64,000 nucleotides of DNA from Flavobacterium sp. IB48 (lineage in GTDB: Bacteria > Bacteroidota > Bacteroidia > Flavobacteriales > Flavobacteriaceae). The position numbers were made by a program, and so were the translations under genes. The stretch is from positions 1 through 64,000 of the forward strand of contig NZ_JAEFCA010000006.1 of NCBI RefSeq assembly GCF_016405855.1. Reading direction: 5' to 3'. Below, piece by piece: positions 15,472 through 24,004 of this stretch; the first letter of the stretch is position 1, and each line of letters begins with the position of its first letter. The notes beneath the pieces were generated by a model that saw nothing but the letters and a program-made list of their open reading frames with translations, was not told the DNA's origin and did no database searches.

Positions 15472-16245
15472 TTATGTATTCGATGTATTATTTTTAATCT
15501 CCCTAACTTCCCTTTTCAATTCTAAAAGCAAATCTTTCATTGCTCCAGTTTCTGTCATTTCTTGTTTTTTATCCGAACGGCCGATATTACATTCGTATTC
15601 CCAAATCTCCAAAATATCAGAAGCTTTCACTTCATAATTGGGGTAAAAACTGTTATCAGATTCTAAAACCAAAGAGTTCTTTTTGTTTTTATTAAGACGC
15701 TTATAGACCATTCCTTCATTTTTAGTGATAAGAATATAGGTTTTGCCGTCCATCACCTCTCCTAGTTTTTCTACATAACGGCCAATAATAATAGAACCAT
15801 CTTCGTGTGGTGGCATTGAATCGCCTTCAACTGGAAATCCGCGGTGTTTTCCTGGACCTAAAAACGGAAGTGTAATTTGCTGTAAACTTTCAATATATTC
15901 TGGGTCGGCATATCCGTTTAGATAACCTGCTTTTGCTTTTTGAGATACAATTTCGATATAATTTTCTCCAAAACTATCCACTTGAATGGGTAAAATAAGT
16001 CGATTGCCTTCTAGTTTTATCAAATTTTGCACATCAATTTTGCGTATATCGACAGATAATATCAAGTCGATACTCATATGAAAATATAATGCAATCTTCT
16101 TTAAAATGTCATACGGTGCTTCCGAAGTTCCGTCTTCGTATTTCACGTACCTTCCTCTTGTAATACTTAGGTTTTCAGCTAATTTTTCTTGTGATATTTT
16201 ATGCTTAACCCTTAGTGCTCTGATATTGTCTGAAAATAAGGACAT
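15472..16245 (-). CDS. XRE-S24 self-cleaving repressor (LexA/CI-like)
   Basis: From ATG 16245 the protein has 257 residues: an N-terminal helix-turn-helix (about residues 5-60, ISQEKLAENLSITRGRYVKYE) and a C-terminal S24 peptidase domain with nucleophile Ser143 in VEGDSMPP and base Lys182 in MVYKRL. A likely self-cleavage bond is Ala106-Gly107. Such proteins repress damage-inducible genes until RecA filaments trigger cleavage. It is transcribed away from dinB-dnaE2 across a 90-base shared control region, so it is probably their repressor as well as its own. An upstream start at 16356 would overlap dinB and the promoters and is rejected. Phage origin is unlikely given the chromosomal neighbours. 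Confidence 0.88.
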   Translation of the reverse strand: MSLFSDNIRALRVKHKISQEKLAENLSITRGRYVKYEDGTSEAPYDILKKIALYFHMSIDLILSVDIRKIDVQNLIKLEGNRLILPIQVDSFGENYIEIVSQKAKAGYLNGYADPEYIESLQQITLPFLGPGKHRGFPVEGDSMPPHEDGSIIIGRYVEKLGEVMDGKTYILITKNEGMVYKRLNKNKKNSLVLESDNSFYPNYEVKASDILEIWEYECNIGRSDKKQEMTETGAMKDLLLELKREVREIKNNTSNT

Positions 16246-16335
16246 AATTAATTTGTTATAATTTGGAACAGCAAATATACAAAAAATTGTTACCACCTGT
16301 ACTAATTTTGTTTCATACAAAAACAAAAGGAAAAA
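16246..16335. promoter_or_regulatory. Divergent promoter and candidate operator, repressor/dinB
   Basis: Plus-strand -7 element TAATTTTG (16303-16310) serves dinB; minus-strand TATATTTG (16272-16279) serves the repressor. A perfect inverted repeat TTTTGT-N5-ACAAAA (16306-16322) overlaps the dinB -7 and the expected transcription start, as an operator would. The GTTACCACCTGTAC segment between the promoters (16289-16302) may be a second site. Operator identity is inference. Confidence 0.5.
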
Positions 16336-17517
16336 ATGGCACGGGCAATTGTACATATGGATTTGGATACCTTTTTTGTATCCTGCGAACGACTCACCAA
16401 TTCTGAACTTAACGGAATTCCGCTTATTATTGGCGGAGGCGATCGTGGCGTTGTGGCTTCTTGTTCGTATGAAGCCCGCAAATTTGGTGTACGTTCTGCA
16501 ATGCCCATTGCAATGGCAATAAAACTTTGCCCACAGGCAAAAATCATGAAAGGAGATATGGAATTGTATTCGCGATTATCTCACGATGTCACTGAAATTC
16601 TTCAAGAAAAAGCACCTGTTTTAGAAAAAGCAAGTGTCGACGAATTTTATCTGGATATTACGGGAATGGACCGTTTTCATGGAAGTTATAAATGGACAGA
16701 TGAATTGGCGCAAAAAGTGATTAAAGAAACCGGATTGCCTATTAGCTTTTCGTTATCGATCAATAAAACGGTTTCTAAAATTGCTACAGGCGAAGGCAAA
16801 CCAGTAGGAAATCTCGAAATTCCAGAACACAAAGTACAGACTTTTTTAAATCCGCTTTCGATTCAGAAAATACCAATGGTCGGAACAGTGACCTTTCAGC
16901 TTTTGTCCCGAATTGGCGTTCGTAAAATTCAGACTTTGGCCGAAATGCCTGCTGAGATTTTACAGCAAATGATCGGTAAAAATGGTTTAGATATTTGGAA
17001 AAAAGCTAACGGAATCGATCATACGCCCGTTGAACCTTATAGCGAAAGAAAATCTATTTCGACAGAAAACACTTTTTCTCAAGACACCATTGACATTGCA
17101 AAACTCAAAAGAGTGCTTTTGGGAATGGTCGAAAAACTGGCTTTCCAATTACGTTCAGAACAATGGCTAACTTCTACGGTTACAGTTAAAATTCGTTATG
17201 CCAATTTTGATACCGAAACCAAACAATGCCGCGTTGCTTATACTTCAGCCGATCATATTTTAACTAAAACTGTAATGGAGCTTTTTGAAAAAGTATATCA
17301 GCGACGTATGCGTCTCCGCTTGATTGGTGTTCGCTTTAGCGGATTGGTGCGTGGAACATATCAAATTGATCTTTTTGAAGATACTCAGGAAATGTTGGCG
17401 CTTTATGCTGCTATGGATAAAATGAAAAGCCGTTACGGTTTTGATGCCGTTATGCGCTGTGCCGGAGCTCATTTTAAACCTAATACTAAAGACGAAATTT
17501 TAAAACGCACTAAATAA
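16336..17517 (+). CDS. dinB: Y-family DNA polymerase IV (DinB)
   Basis: A 393-residue translesion polymerase. Catalytic acids are D9 (HMDLDTFF) and D102-E103 (ASVDEFYLD); the thumb and little-finger domains follow, with a helix-hairpin-helix strip IPMVGTVTFQLLSRIGV near residue 180. A beta-clamp binding motif QIDLF occupies residues 343-347, close to the C-terminus. It copies past damaged bases with low fidelity. It begins the damage-inducible pair with dnaE2, whose ATG follows the dinB stop by three bases, and it is controlled from the shared operator with the S24 repressor. Confidence 0.95.
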   Translation: MARAIVHMDLDTFFVSCERLTNSELNGIPLIIGGGDRGVVASCSYEARKFGVRSAMPIAMAIKLCPQAKIMKGDMELYSRLSHDVTEILQEKAPVLEKASVDEFYLDITGMDRFHGSYKWTDELAQKVIKETGLPISFSLSINKTVSKIATGEGKPVGNLEIPEHKVQTFLNPLSIQKIPMVGTVTFQLLSRIGVRKIQTLAEMPAEILQQMIGKNGLDIWKKANGIDHTPVEPYSERKSISTENTFSQDTIDIAKLKRVLLGMVEKLAFQLRSEQWLTSTVTVKIRYANFDTETKQCRVAYTSADHILTKTVMELFEKVYQRRMRLRLIGVRFSGLVRGTYQIDLFEDTQEMLALYAAMDKMKSRYGFDAVMRCAGAHFKPNTKDEILKRTK

Positions 17518-17520
17518 ACC

Positions 17521-20500
17521 ATGTATCTTAATTGTCATTCTTATCATTCTCTGCGTTATGGCACGATTCCGTTGAAAGATCTTGTTGGTCTAGCGGTTTC
17601 TTGTGGCGTAAAAGCAATGGCATTGACTGATATTAATACGGTAACTGGAATTTATGATTTTATAAGAGATTGTAAAAAAAACGAAATTAAGCCTTTGGTT
17701 GGAATGGAATTTCGTTGTAATCATCAATTCAAATATATTGGTTTGGCTAAAAACGCAAAAGGTTTGGCTGAAATGAATCGTTTTTTAACGGAACATAATT
17801 TCAGCGGAGAAACTCTGCCTTTACGAGCTCCAAAATTTGAATCGGCTTTTGTGATTTATACTTTAGAGAATGCTCCCGAAACACTTTATGAAAATGAATT
17901 TATCGGAGTTCGTCCTGAGGAAGTTTCAAGTCTTCTGACTTCAAAACATAAAAATAAAATTGCCAAAATGGTGGTTTTACAGCCTGTGACTTTTAGCAAT
18001 AAAAAAGAATATAATCTCCATAAAGTACTTCGCGCTATTGACACGAATATTATTCTGTCAAAACTTACCGAAGCGGATTATTGCAAAGTTTCTGATATGA
18101 TGAAACCTTTAGAATCGATTCTACCATTTTATGAAAAATATCCTGAAATCATTTTGAACACACAACGTATCATTGACGATTGTAATTTTCAATATGATTT
18201 TTCAGCTAAAAGAAATAAAAAGTTCTATACTGAAAACCGTCAAAAAGATTTAGAAAAACTGACCGAATTAGCTTGGGAAGGATTTGAAAAACGTTATGGA
18301 GACGAAAATATTGAAGCAAAAGCTCGCGTAGAAAAAGAATTAAAAGTTATTGACGAATTAGAATTCAGCGGTTATTTTTTAATTACTTGGGATATTATTC
18401 AATATAGCAACAGTCAAGGTTTTATGCACATTGGAAGAGGAAGCGGTGCCAACAGCATTATTGCTTATTGCCTTGGAATTACTGATATCTGTCCAATAGA
18501 ACTTGATTTGTATTTTGAACGTTTTTTAAATCTGAACCGTAAAACGCCGCCCGATTTTGACATTGATTGGAGCTGGCAGGAACGTAATGTGATTTTAGAA
18601 TATATATTCGAAAAATATGGCAGTGATCATGTTGCTTTCTGCGGAACTAATGTCGAATTTAAATACCGTTCTATTTTCAGGGAAGTTGGAAAAGTTTTTG
18701 GTCTTCCGAAAGAAGAATTAGATGTATTGGCAAAAAATCCGGAAGAACTTCATCCTACAAATAAGATTGTGAAATTGGTTCAAGAATATGGTTTTATGAT
18801 GCAGAAATACCCAAACCAGCGCAGTATGCATGCATGCGGAATCATTATTTCTGAAGAACCAATTACCAATTATACACCACTAGAAATGCCACCAAAAGGA
18901 TTTCCGATCGTGCTTTTTGATATGCATATTGCCGAAGAAATTGGTTTTGACAAATTTGATATTCTAAGCCAACGCGGTATCGGACATATTGATGACAGCG
19001 TAAAACTAATTGAAAAAAACCGAGGTATAAAAGTTGACATTCGCAATACTTCGATTTCTAAAGATGAAGCTACGTGCAATGTTTATCTAGCGCAAGGAAA
19101 CACGATTGGCTGTTTTTATATTGAAAGTCCAGCAATGCGTGGATTATTACGCCGATTGAATTGTGATAATTATAAAATTCTTGTTGCCGCTTCGTCTATT
19201 ATTCGTCCTGGAGTTGCACAATCTGGAATGATGAAGGAGTATATTTTTCGTCATAATAACCCAAATCAGTTTGAGTATTTCCATGAAGTTTTTAGAGAAC
19301 ATCTTGGCGAAACATATGGAATTATGGTGTATCAGGAAGACGTTATTAAAATCGCCCAACATTACGGCGGACTTCCCGCTCCTGATGGCGATATTCTGCG
19401 TCGCGCCATGTCGGGAAAAGGAAGATCTTTAGAAGCGTTGCAAAAAGTAAAAGATAATTTCTTTGCGAGCTGTGCTCAAAAAGGGCATCCTGAAACTTTA
19501 AGTCAGGAAATTTACCGCCAGATTGAGTCTTTTGCGGGTTATTCTTTTTGCAAAGCACACTCGGCCTCTTATGCGGTTGAAAGTTATCAGAGCTTGTATT
19601 TGAAAGTCAATTATCCTGTAGAATTTATGACAGCGGTAATCAACAATCAAGGCGGATTTTACAGAACTGAAGTGTATGTACACGAAGCAAGAATGTCTGG
19701 CGGAACGGTTCATAATCCGTGTGTGAATAAAAGCGAATATCAAACTACTTTATATGGTACCGATATTTATTTAGGTTTTATGCACATTCAAAGTCTGGAA
19801 TCTAAAATCGCTCATTTGATTGAAGAAGATCGAAATAAAAAAGGAGATTTTACTTCTCTGGAAGATTTTATCAACCGAATTCCAATTGGGATTGAAGGCG
19901 CTAAAACTCTGATTTTTATTGATGCTTTTCGTTTTACAGGAAAAACCAAAAATCAGCTTTTGGTAACAGCCAGTCTGTTGTTGAATAATTTTAAACCTGA
20001 AAATAGAGATTTAAAATTACTGCAAGAACCCGTTAAAGAATACAAGCTTCCAAAATTGGAACGCTCCATTTTTGAAGATGCTTTTGATGAAATTGAGCTT
20101 TTAAGTTTTCCTGTTTCGTGCACTGTTTTCGATCTTTTACAAACCAAACACCGTGGAGATGTCATGGCGAAAGATTTGGTTCAATATCATAAAAAACAAG
20201 TCAGAATGCTGGCGTATCTCATTTCCAGAAAACACGTACCAACAAAAAAAGGCACCATGTATTTTGGAACCTGGATCGATCATGAAGGCACTTATTTTGA
20301 TACAGCACATTTTCCAGATAGTCTTGCTAAACATCCATTTCAGGGAGGTGGCTGTTATCTTTTGTTAGGAAATGTTGAGGTCGATTATCATTTCCCGACC
20401 ATTACAATTCTCAAAATGGCAAAAATGCCTTTTATTCCAGATCCGCGTTATATGGATTCAAAAGATCAATATAAAACACAAAATCAGATAAAAGAAGATG

Positions 20501-20574
20501 TGAGTTTGACGCATCGAGCGCCTTATCCGCAAGGACATGAAATTAATCTGCCGAGACATCGAATGAAATTTTAA
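17521..20574 (+). CDS. dnaE2: Error-prone DNA polymerase III alpha (DnaE2 type)
   Basis: A 1017-residue C-family polymerase, shorter than the replicative DnaE of the phylum. Domains in order: an N-terminal PHP domain (HSYHSLRYGTIPLKDL, partly divergent from the usual metal-binding set), the palm with GRGSGANSIIAYCLGI and catalytic Asp residues in PPDFDIDW (about 340-347), fingers with RRAMSGKGR, a tandem helix-hairpin-helix region and an OB-like C-terminus. Cassettes of LexA-like gene, Y-family polymerase and DnaE2 perform induced mutagenesis in many bacteria; the gene order here fits that role. Translation is probably coupled to dinB. It is unlikely to be the main replicative subunit, given length and context. 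Confidence 0.92.
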   Translation: MYLNCHSYHSLRYGTIPLKDLVGLAVSCGVKAMALTDINTVTGIYDFIRDCKKNEIKPLVGMEFRCNHQFKYIGLAKNAKGLAEMNRFLTEHNFSGETLPLRAPKFESAFVIYTLENAPETLYENEFIGVRPEEVSSLLTSKHKNKIAKMVVLQPVTFSNKKEYNLHKVLRAIDTNIILSKLTEADYCKVSDMMKPLESILPFYEKYPEIILNTQRIIDDCNFQYDFSAKRNKKFYTENRQKDLEKLTELAWEGFEKRYGDENIEAKARVEKELKVIDELEFSGYFLITWDIIQYSNSQGFMHIGRGSGANSIIAYCLGITDICPIELDLYFERFLNLNRKTPPDFDIDWSWQERNVILEYIFEKYGSDHVAFCGTNVEFKYRSIFREVGKVFGLPKEELDVLAKNPEELHPTNKIVKLVQEYGFMMQKYPNQRSMHACGIIISEEPITNYTPLEMPPKGFPIVLFDMHIAEEIGFDKFDILSQRGIGHIDDSVKLIEKNRGIKVDIRNTSISKDEATCNVYLAQGNTIGCFYIESPAMRGLLRRLNCDNYKILVAASSIIRPGVAQSGMMKEYIFRHNNPNQFEYFHEVFREHLGETYGIMVYQEDVIKIAQHYGGLPAPDGDILRRAMSGKGRSLEALQKVKDNFFASCAQKGHPETLSQEIYRQIESFAGYSFCKAHSASYAVESYQSLYLKVNYPVEFMTAVINNQGGFYRTEVYVHEARMSGGTVHNPCVNKSEYQTTLYGTDIYLGFMHIQSLESKIAHLIEEDRNKKGDFTSLEDFINRIPIGIEGAKTLIFIDAFRFTGKTKNQLLVTASLLLNNFKPENRDLKLLQEPVKEYKLPKLERSIFEDAFDEIELLSFPVSCTVFDLLQTKHRGDVMAKDLVQYHKKQVRMLAYLISRKHVPTKKGTMYFGTWIDHEGTYFDTAHFPDSLAKHPFQGGGCYLLLGNVEVDYHFPTITILKMAKMPFIPDPRYMDSKDQYKTQNQIKEDVSLTHRAPYPQGHEINLPRHRMKF

Positions 20575-20586
20575 ATGAGTACAATG

Positions 20587-20655
20587 ATTTAACACATAGA
20601 AAAATAGTTTTTAGCTTGTAGAGACGCCATTTTAACTTTAACCTATGTGTTAAAT
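20587..20655. repeat. Inverted repeat after dnaE2
   Basis: ATTTAACACATAG (20587-20599) and its perfect complement (20643-20655) flank 43 bases. It may end the dinB-dnaE2 transcript, although only a weak T run follows. Confidence 0.6.
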
Positions 20656-20691
20656 TTTAAATAACTAAAGAACAACTTACGTTATATAAAG

Positions 20692-22074
20692 ATGAAAAAT
20701 ACGGAATATGCTATAGTCGATATTGAAACCACAGGCGGAAATGCCAGTGGCAGCCGCATTACAGAAATTGCGATCATTATTCATGATGGTAAAAATGTGC
20801 TGGATCGTTATGAAACACTTGTAAATCCTCAACAGGACATTCCTCCTTCTATTTTTGGATTAACAGGAATTAACAACGAAATGGTAGCCAATGCGCCAAT
20901 CTTTGATGATATTTCAGAGAAGGTATTAGATATGCTGACAGATAGAATTTTCGTTGCACATAACGTCAATTTTGATTATTCGTTCGTTCATCACCAACTG
21001 GAACAAGCGGGTTTTAAATGGTCGGCAAATAAGCTTTGTACGGTTCGTGCTGCTCGAAAAATCAAGCCTGGATTGGGTTCTTATAGTTTAGGAAATCTTT
21101 GTAATTCTTTAAATATATCTTTAGAAAACAGACATCGCGCTGGTGGAGATGCCGATGCCACAGCTTTATTATTTTCACTTTTATTGGAATGGGATGATGC
21201 TGGAGAAATTGATAAAATGATCAAAAAAACAGCAGAAGATCAACGATTACCTCCAAATCTTCCTGCAGACGATTTTAATAATTTACCTGATAAACCTGGT
21301 GTCTACTATTTTTATAATCAGGCTAAAAAAGTAATTTATGTTGGAAAAGCAATTAACTTAAAAAAACGTGTCACTTCACATTTTACAGGAAATAACATTA
21401 AACCGCAAAGGCAACATTTTTTAAGAGATATTCACGGAATTTCCTTTGAAGTATGTGCAACCGAATTAATGGCGCTTCTTTTAGAATGTACTGAAATCAA
21501 AAAACTTTGGCCAACTTACAACAGAGCTTTAAAACGTTTTGAAGCCAAATTTGGCATTTATCAATACGAAGCCAGAAATGGCTATAAATATCTGGCAATC
21601 GGGAAAATGAGCAAATTTCAGACTTGTATTCATGAATTCAACAACCAACATACTGGTATTCATTTCTTGCGAAGTCTTGCAGAACAATTTGAAATTGACC
21701 ATCGCTTCTGTAAATATTCAAGACCTGAAGAGGGTGATTTTTTCTATAACAATGAAATAAAAGAATTGCCAGATGTTTCGCTTCACAATGAACAAGTCGA
21801 TAATGCCATTACTTTTTTATTGAATAACAGACCAAGTTTTGCCATTATAGACAAGGGACGATCTGCAGACGAAAGAAGTTGTATCTGGATAGAAAACGGT
21901 CATTTTTACGGAATGGGATATATTTCAAGAGATGTAGCCATCAACGATTCTGATGAAGTTAAAAATTACGTTACACCATATAAAAGCAATCAATATATTG
22001 ATCAGTTAATTTTTGCTTACGCCGAAAAATATCCTCGTAAAGTATTCTTTAATAAACAACTTTTCGTTTCCTAA
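20692..22074 (+). CDS. DnaQ-like 3'-5' exonuclease fused to a GIY-YIG nuclease
   Basis: A 460-residue fusion. Residues 1-165 form a DEDDh exonuclease (DIETTG, HNVNFDYSF, HRAGGDADAT) like the proofreading subunit epsilon. Residues about 195-280 form a GIY-YIG endonuclease domain (KPGVYYFYNQAKKVIYVGKAINLKKRV) like UvrC or Cho. The C-terminal 180 residues match no motif I can name. The architecture is known in Bacteroidota and some actinobacteria and is thought to act in DNA repair. It lies after the translesion polymerases, separated by a repeat, and before alkB, so a role in the same response is plausible. Confidence 0.87.
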   Translation: MKNTEYAIVDIETTGGNASGSRITEIAIIIHDGKNVLDRYETLVNPQQDIPPSIFGLTGINNEMVANAPIFDDISEKVLDMLTDRIFVAHNVNFDYSFVHHQLEQAGFKWSANKLCTVRAARKIKPGLGSYSLGNLCNSLNISLENRHRAGGDADATALLFSLLLEWDDAGEIDKMIKKTAEDQRLPPNLPADDFNNLPDKPGVYYFYNQAKKVIYVGKAINLKKRVTSHFTGNNIKPQRQHFLRDIHGISFEVCATELMALLLECTEIKKLWPTYNRALKRFEAKFGIYQYEARNGYKYLAIGKMSKFQTCIHEFNNQHTGIHFLRSLAEQFEIDHRFCKYSRPEEGDFFYNNEIKELPDVSLHNEQVDNAITFLLNNRPSFAIIDKGRSADERSCIWIENGHFYGMGYISRDVAINDSDEVKNYVTPYKSNQYIDQLIFAYAEKYPRKVFFNKQLFVS

Positions 22075-22118
22075 ACCGAATACAAATAAAATAGAGCTGT
22101 AAAACTAAGATCTAAATT

Positions 22119-22745
22119 ATGACACTATTTAGCGACACCGAATTATTTACTACAGGTTTGGGAGGAAAAAAAATATTTGACATTCCAGATTCTGAATTAA
22201 TTTTAATCGATAACTTCTTCACCAAAGAAGAATCTGATTCTTTTTATGAGAGAATACTTCGCAAGACCAAATGGAGAGAACATGAAATGGAAGTTTACGA
22301 TAAAACTTATACAGTTCCTAGAATGATTGCATGGTACGAAGACAAAGATAATGAAGGCGCAGATCCAAAAGGTCCAGATTGGACTTATGAATTATTAAAA
22401 ATTAGAGGACGTGTGGAAAAAGAAACACAACTTGATTTTAATGCCGTCCTGCTCAATTTATATCGAAACGGAAATGATGGTGTAGGCTGGCATAGCGACC
22501 GAGAACATAATACGGGACCAAATCCTGTTATTGCTTCTGTTACTTTTGGGGAAACAAGAATGTTTAAACTTCGCCATAAATTCAGGAAAGAAATTCCGCC
22601 AATTGAGATTCCGCTCCATCATGGATCTTTCTTACTGATGGCTGGAACTACTAATAGTTTTTGGCAGCATCAAGTTCCGAAAACAGCTCGCGATGTTTTG
22701 CCAAGGATCAATCTTACCTTTAGAAGAACCAATCGAAATCTTTGA
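22119..22745 (+). CDS. alkB: AlkB-type 2-oxoglutarate/Fe(II) DNA-repair dioxygenase
   Basis: A 208-residue enzyme that oxidatively removes alkyl groups from damaged bases (1-methyladenine and 3-methylcytosine in E. coli AlkB). The iron ligands are H125 and D127 (GWHSDRE) and H184 (FWQHQVPK); the 2-oxoglutarate-binding Arg pair lies in LPRINLTFRR. NLYRNGNDGVGWHSD is diagnostic. It resembles the ALKBH2/3-like branch. It is 44 bases after the exonuclease fusion gene in the same direction, likely one operon. Confidence 0.93.
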   Translation: MTLFSDTELFTTGLGGKKIFDIPDSELILIDNFFTKEESDSFYERILRKTKWREHEMEVYDKTYTVPRMIAWYEDKDNEGADPKGPDWTYELLKIRGRVEKETQLDFNAVLLNLYRNGNDGVGWHSDREHNTGPNPVIASVTFGETRMFKLRHKFRKEIPPIEIPLHHGSFLLMAGTTNSFWQHQVPKTARDVLPRINLTFRRTNRNL

Positions 22746-22871
22746 TTTTTATTGCATTGAATCTTTAAAAAGAAGTATTTTTTCTTCAAAACAACGTAAG
22801 ATATTCCTTCTTTAAAAAGTTAAAACATGCACTATATGAACCTTTTACTAGGCAAAACCTATCTTTTTTAC

Positions 22872-22879
22872 TATTTTTG
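22872..22879 (+). promoter_or_regulatory. Candidate -7 element for the DUF1810 gene
   Basis: TATTTTTG matches TAnnTTTG and lies 28 bases before the chosen ATG at 22907; the alternative TTG start at 22877 would fall inside the promoter, supporting 22907. Confidence 0.45.
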
Positions 22880-22906
22880 CAACCTTTTTTAAAATACAAC
22901 ACCGTA

Positions 22907-23368
22907 ATGGCTTATTCGAACAATGATTTAGCGCGTTTCTTAGACGCACAGAACAAACTTTATCTTACCGCTCTTTCTGAAATCAGTAAAGGGAAAAAAG
23001 AAACACACTGGATGTGGTTCATTTTCCCGCAAATAAAAGGCTTAGGAAAAAGCGATACTGCAAATCTTTATGCCATTAATGACTTAAAAGAAGCTACAGA
23101 TTATTTGGAACATCCAATTTTAGGAAAACATTTAATCGAGATTTCAGAATTATTATTAACTTTTAAAATGAAATCAGCTGATGGGATTTTTGGAGATTTA
23201 GATGCTCGAAAATTACGTTCATGCATGACTTTGTTTTCTTTAGTTGAGAATGCAAATCCTATATTTCAGGAAATTTTGGACGCTTTCTTCTCTGGAGAAA
23301 CTGATCCAATTACTTTGTCTATTATTAATTCAACTATAAAATCTGTTGATGAACCAGTTACAATATAA
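22907..23368 (+). CDS. DUF1810 family protein
   Basis: From ATG 22907 the protein has 153 residues, is soluble and shows the strip ISKGKKETHWMWFIFPQIKGLGKS (about residues 24-47) that marks the DUF1810 family, followed by LEHPILGKHLIE and KLRSCMTLF. Biochemical function is not known to me. It has its own promoter element and a strong terminator, so it is monocistronic despite lying next to repair genes. Confidence 0.85.
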   Translation: MAYSNNDLARFLDAQNKLYLTALSEISKGKKETHWMWFIFPQIKGLGKSDTANLYAINDLKEATDYLEHPILGKHLIEISELLLTFKMKSADGIFGDLDARKLRSCMTLFSLVENANPIFQEILDAFFSGETDPITLSIINSTIKSVDEPVTI

Positions 23369-23396
23369 CTAAGTTTTCAACGATTATTTACATTCA

Positions 23397-23424
23397 AAAG
23401 ACACTAATTATAGTGTCTTTTTTT
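23397..23424 (+). terminator. Rho-independent terminator after the DUF1810 gene
   Basis: GACACTA-ATTA-TAGTGTC (23400-23417), perfect seven-base stem, preceded by AAA and followed by seven T. Confidence 0.85.
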
Positions 23425-23523
23425 GTTTACAGATTATTCTATTCGACAAAATGCAATCATAATTTATTTATTTAAAAAGAATTAGCCTTAACTTGCATAA
23501 TCAACCTCAAATCTAACCACATC

Positions 23524-23928
23524 ATGACCGAAAAAATTAGAGCTCTACAGATTATTCATTTTGGTATTTGCGCAGGAACAATTATTGCTTATTTCATTAT
23601 TGGAGATCTTTCGTTAGAAAAATTACACTTCCCTATTATTGATTCTGCTTCCATAATTTATCTTGCAATACCAGTTCTAGCCTTTGTTTTGAGCAGTATA
23701 TTATTTAAGGCTCAATTAAAACAAATTGATCCGAAACTAAAAATCGAAAATAAACTGCCAATTTATCAAATAGCCTCAATTATGCGCTGGGCAGTTTTAG
23801 AAGGCGCTGCTTTTATCATTTTATTTCTTAACCCCGATTTTATAATATTCGGAATTCTTCTAATTGTATACCTTCTTTTCCTAAGACCAACAGAAGAAAG
23901 AATTACTAATGATCTTTCTGATAATTAA
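23524..23928 (+). CDS. Small integral membrane protein, family not identified
   Basis: A 134-residue protein with four predicted membrane helices (about residues 9-28, 43-62, 83-100, 103-121) and short charged ends. No catalytic motif is visible. It is flanked by terminators, so it is transcribed alone. Similar proteins are, as far as I recall, common hypothetical proteins in flavobacteria. Confidence 0.75.
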   Translation: MTEKIRALQIIHFGICAGTIIAYFIIGDLSLEKLHFPIIDSASIIYLAIPVLAFVLSSILFKAQLKQIDPKLKIENKLPIYQIASIMRWAVLEGAAFIILFLNPDFIIFGILLIVYLLFLRPTEERITNDLSDN

Positions 23929-23942
23929 GCCATGCTTAAAAT

Positions 23943-23976
23943 AAAAAAGCATCTTGAAAAATCAAGATGCTTTTTT
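23943..23976. terminator. Bidirectional terminator
   Basis: AAAAAAGCATCTTG and CAAGATGCTTTTTT flank a six-base loop. It serves both the membrane protein gene (plus) and the permease gene (minus), which converge here. Confidence 0.9.
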
Positions 23977-24004
23977 ATTAAGTAGTTTTTTCAACTTAAA
24001 AATA

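Noticed and set aside
15472..16245. Prophage repressor
   Set aside because: No phage genes follow; the divergent genes are polymerases for damage tolerance.
15472..16356. Long form of the S24 repressor starting at 16356
   Set aside because: It would overlap the dinB start and both promoters; ATG 16245 gives a standard XRE N-terminus.
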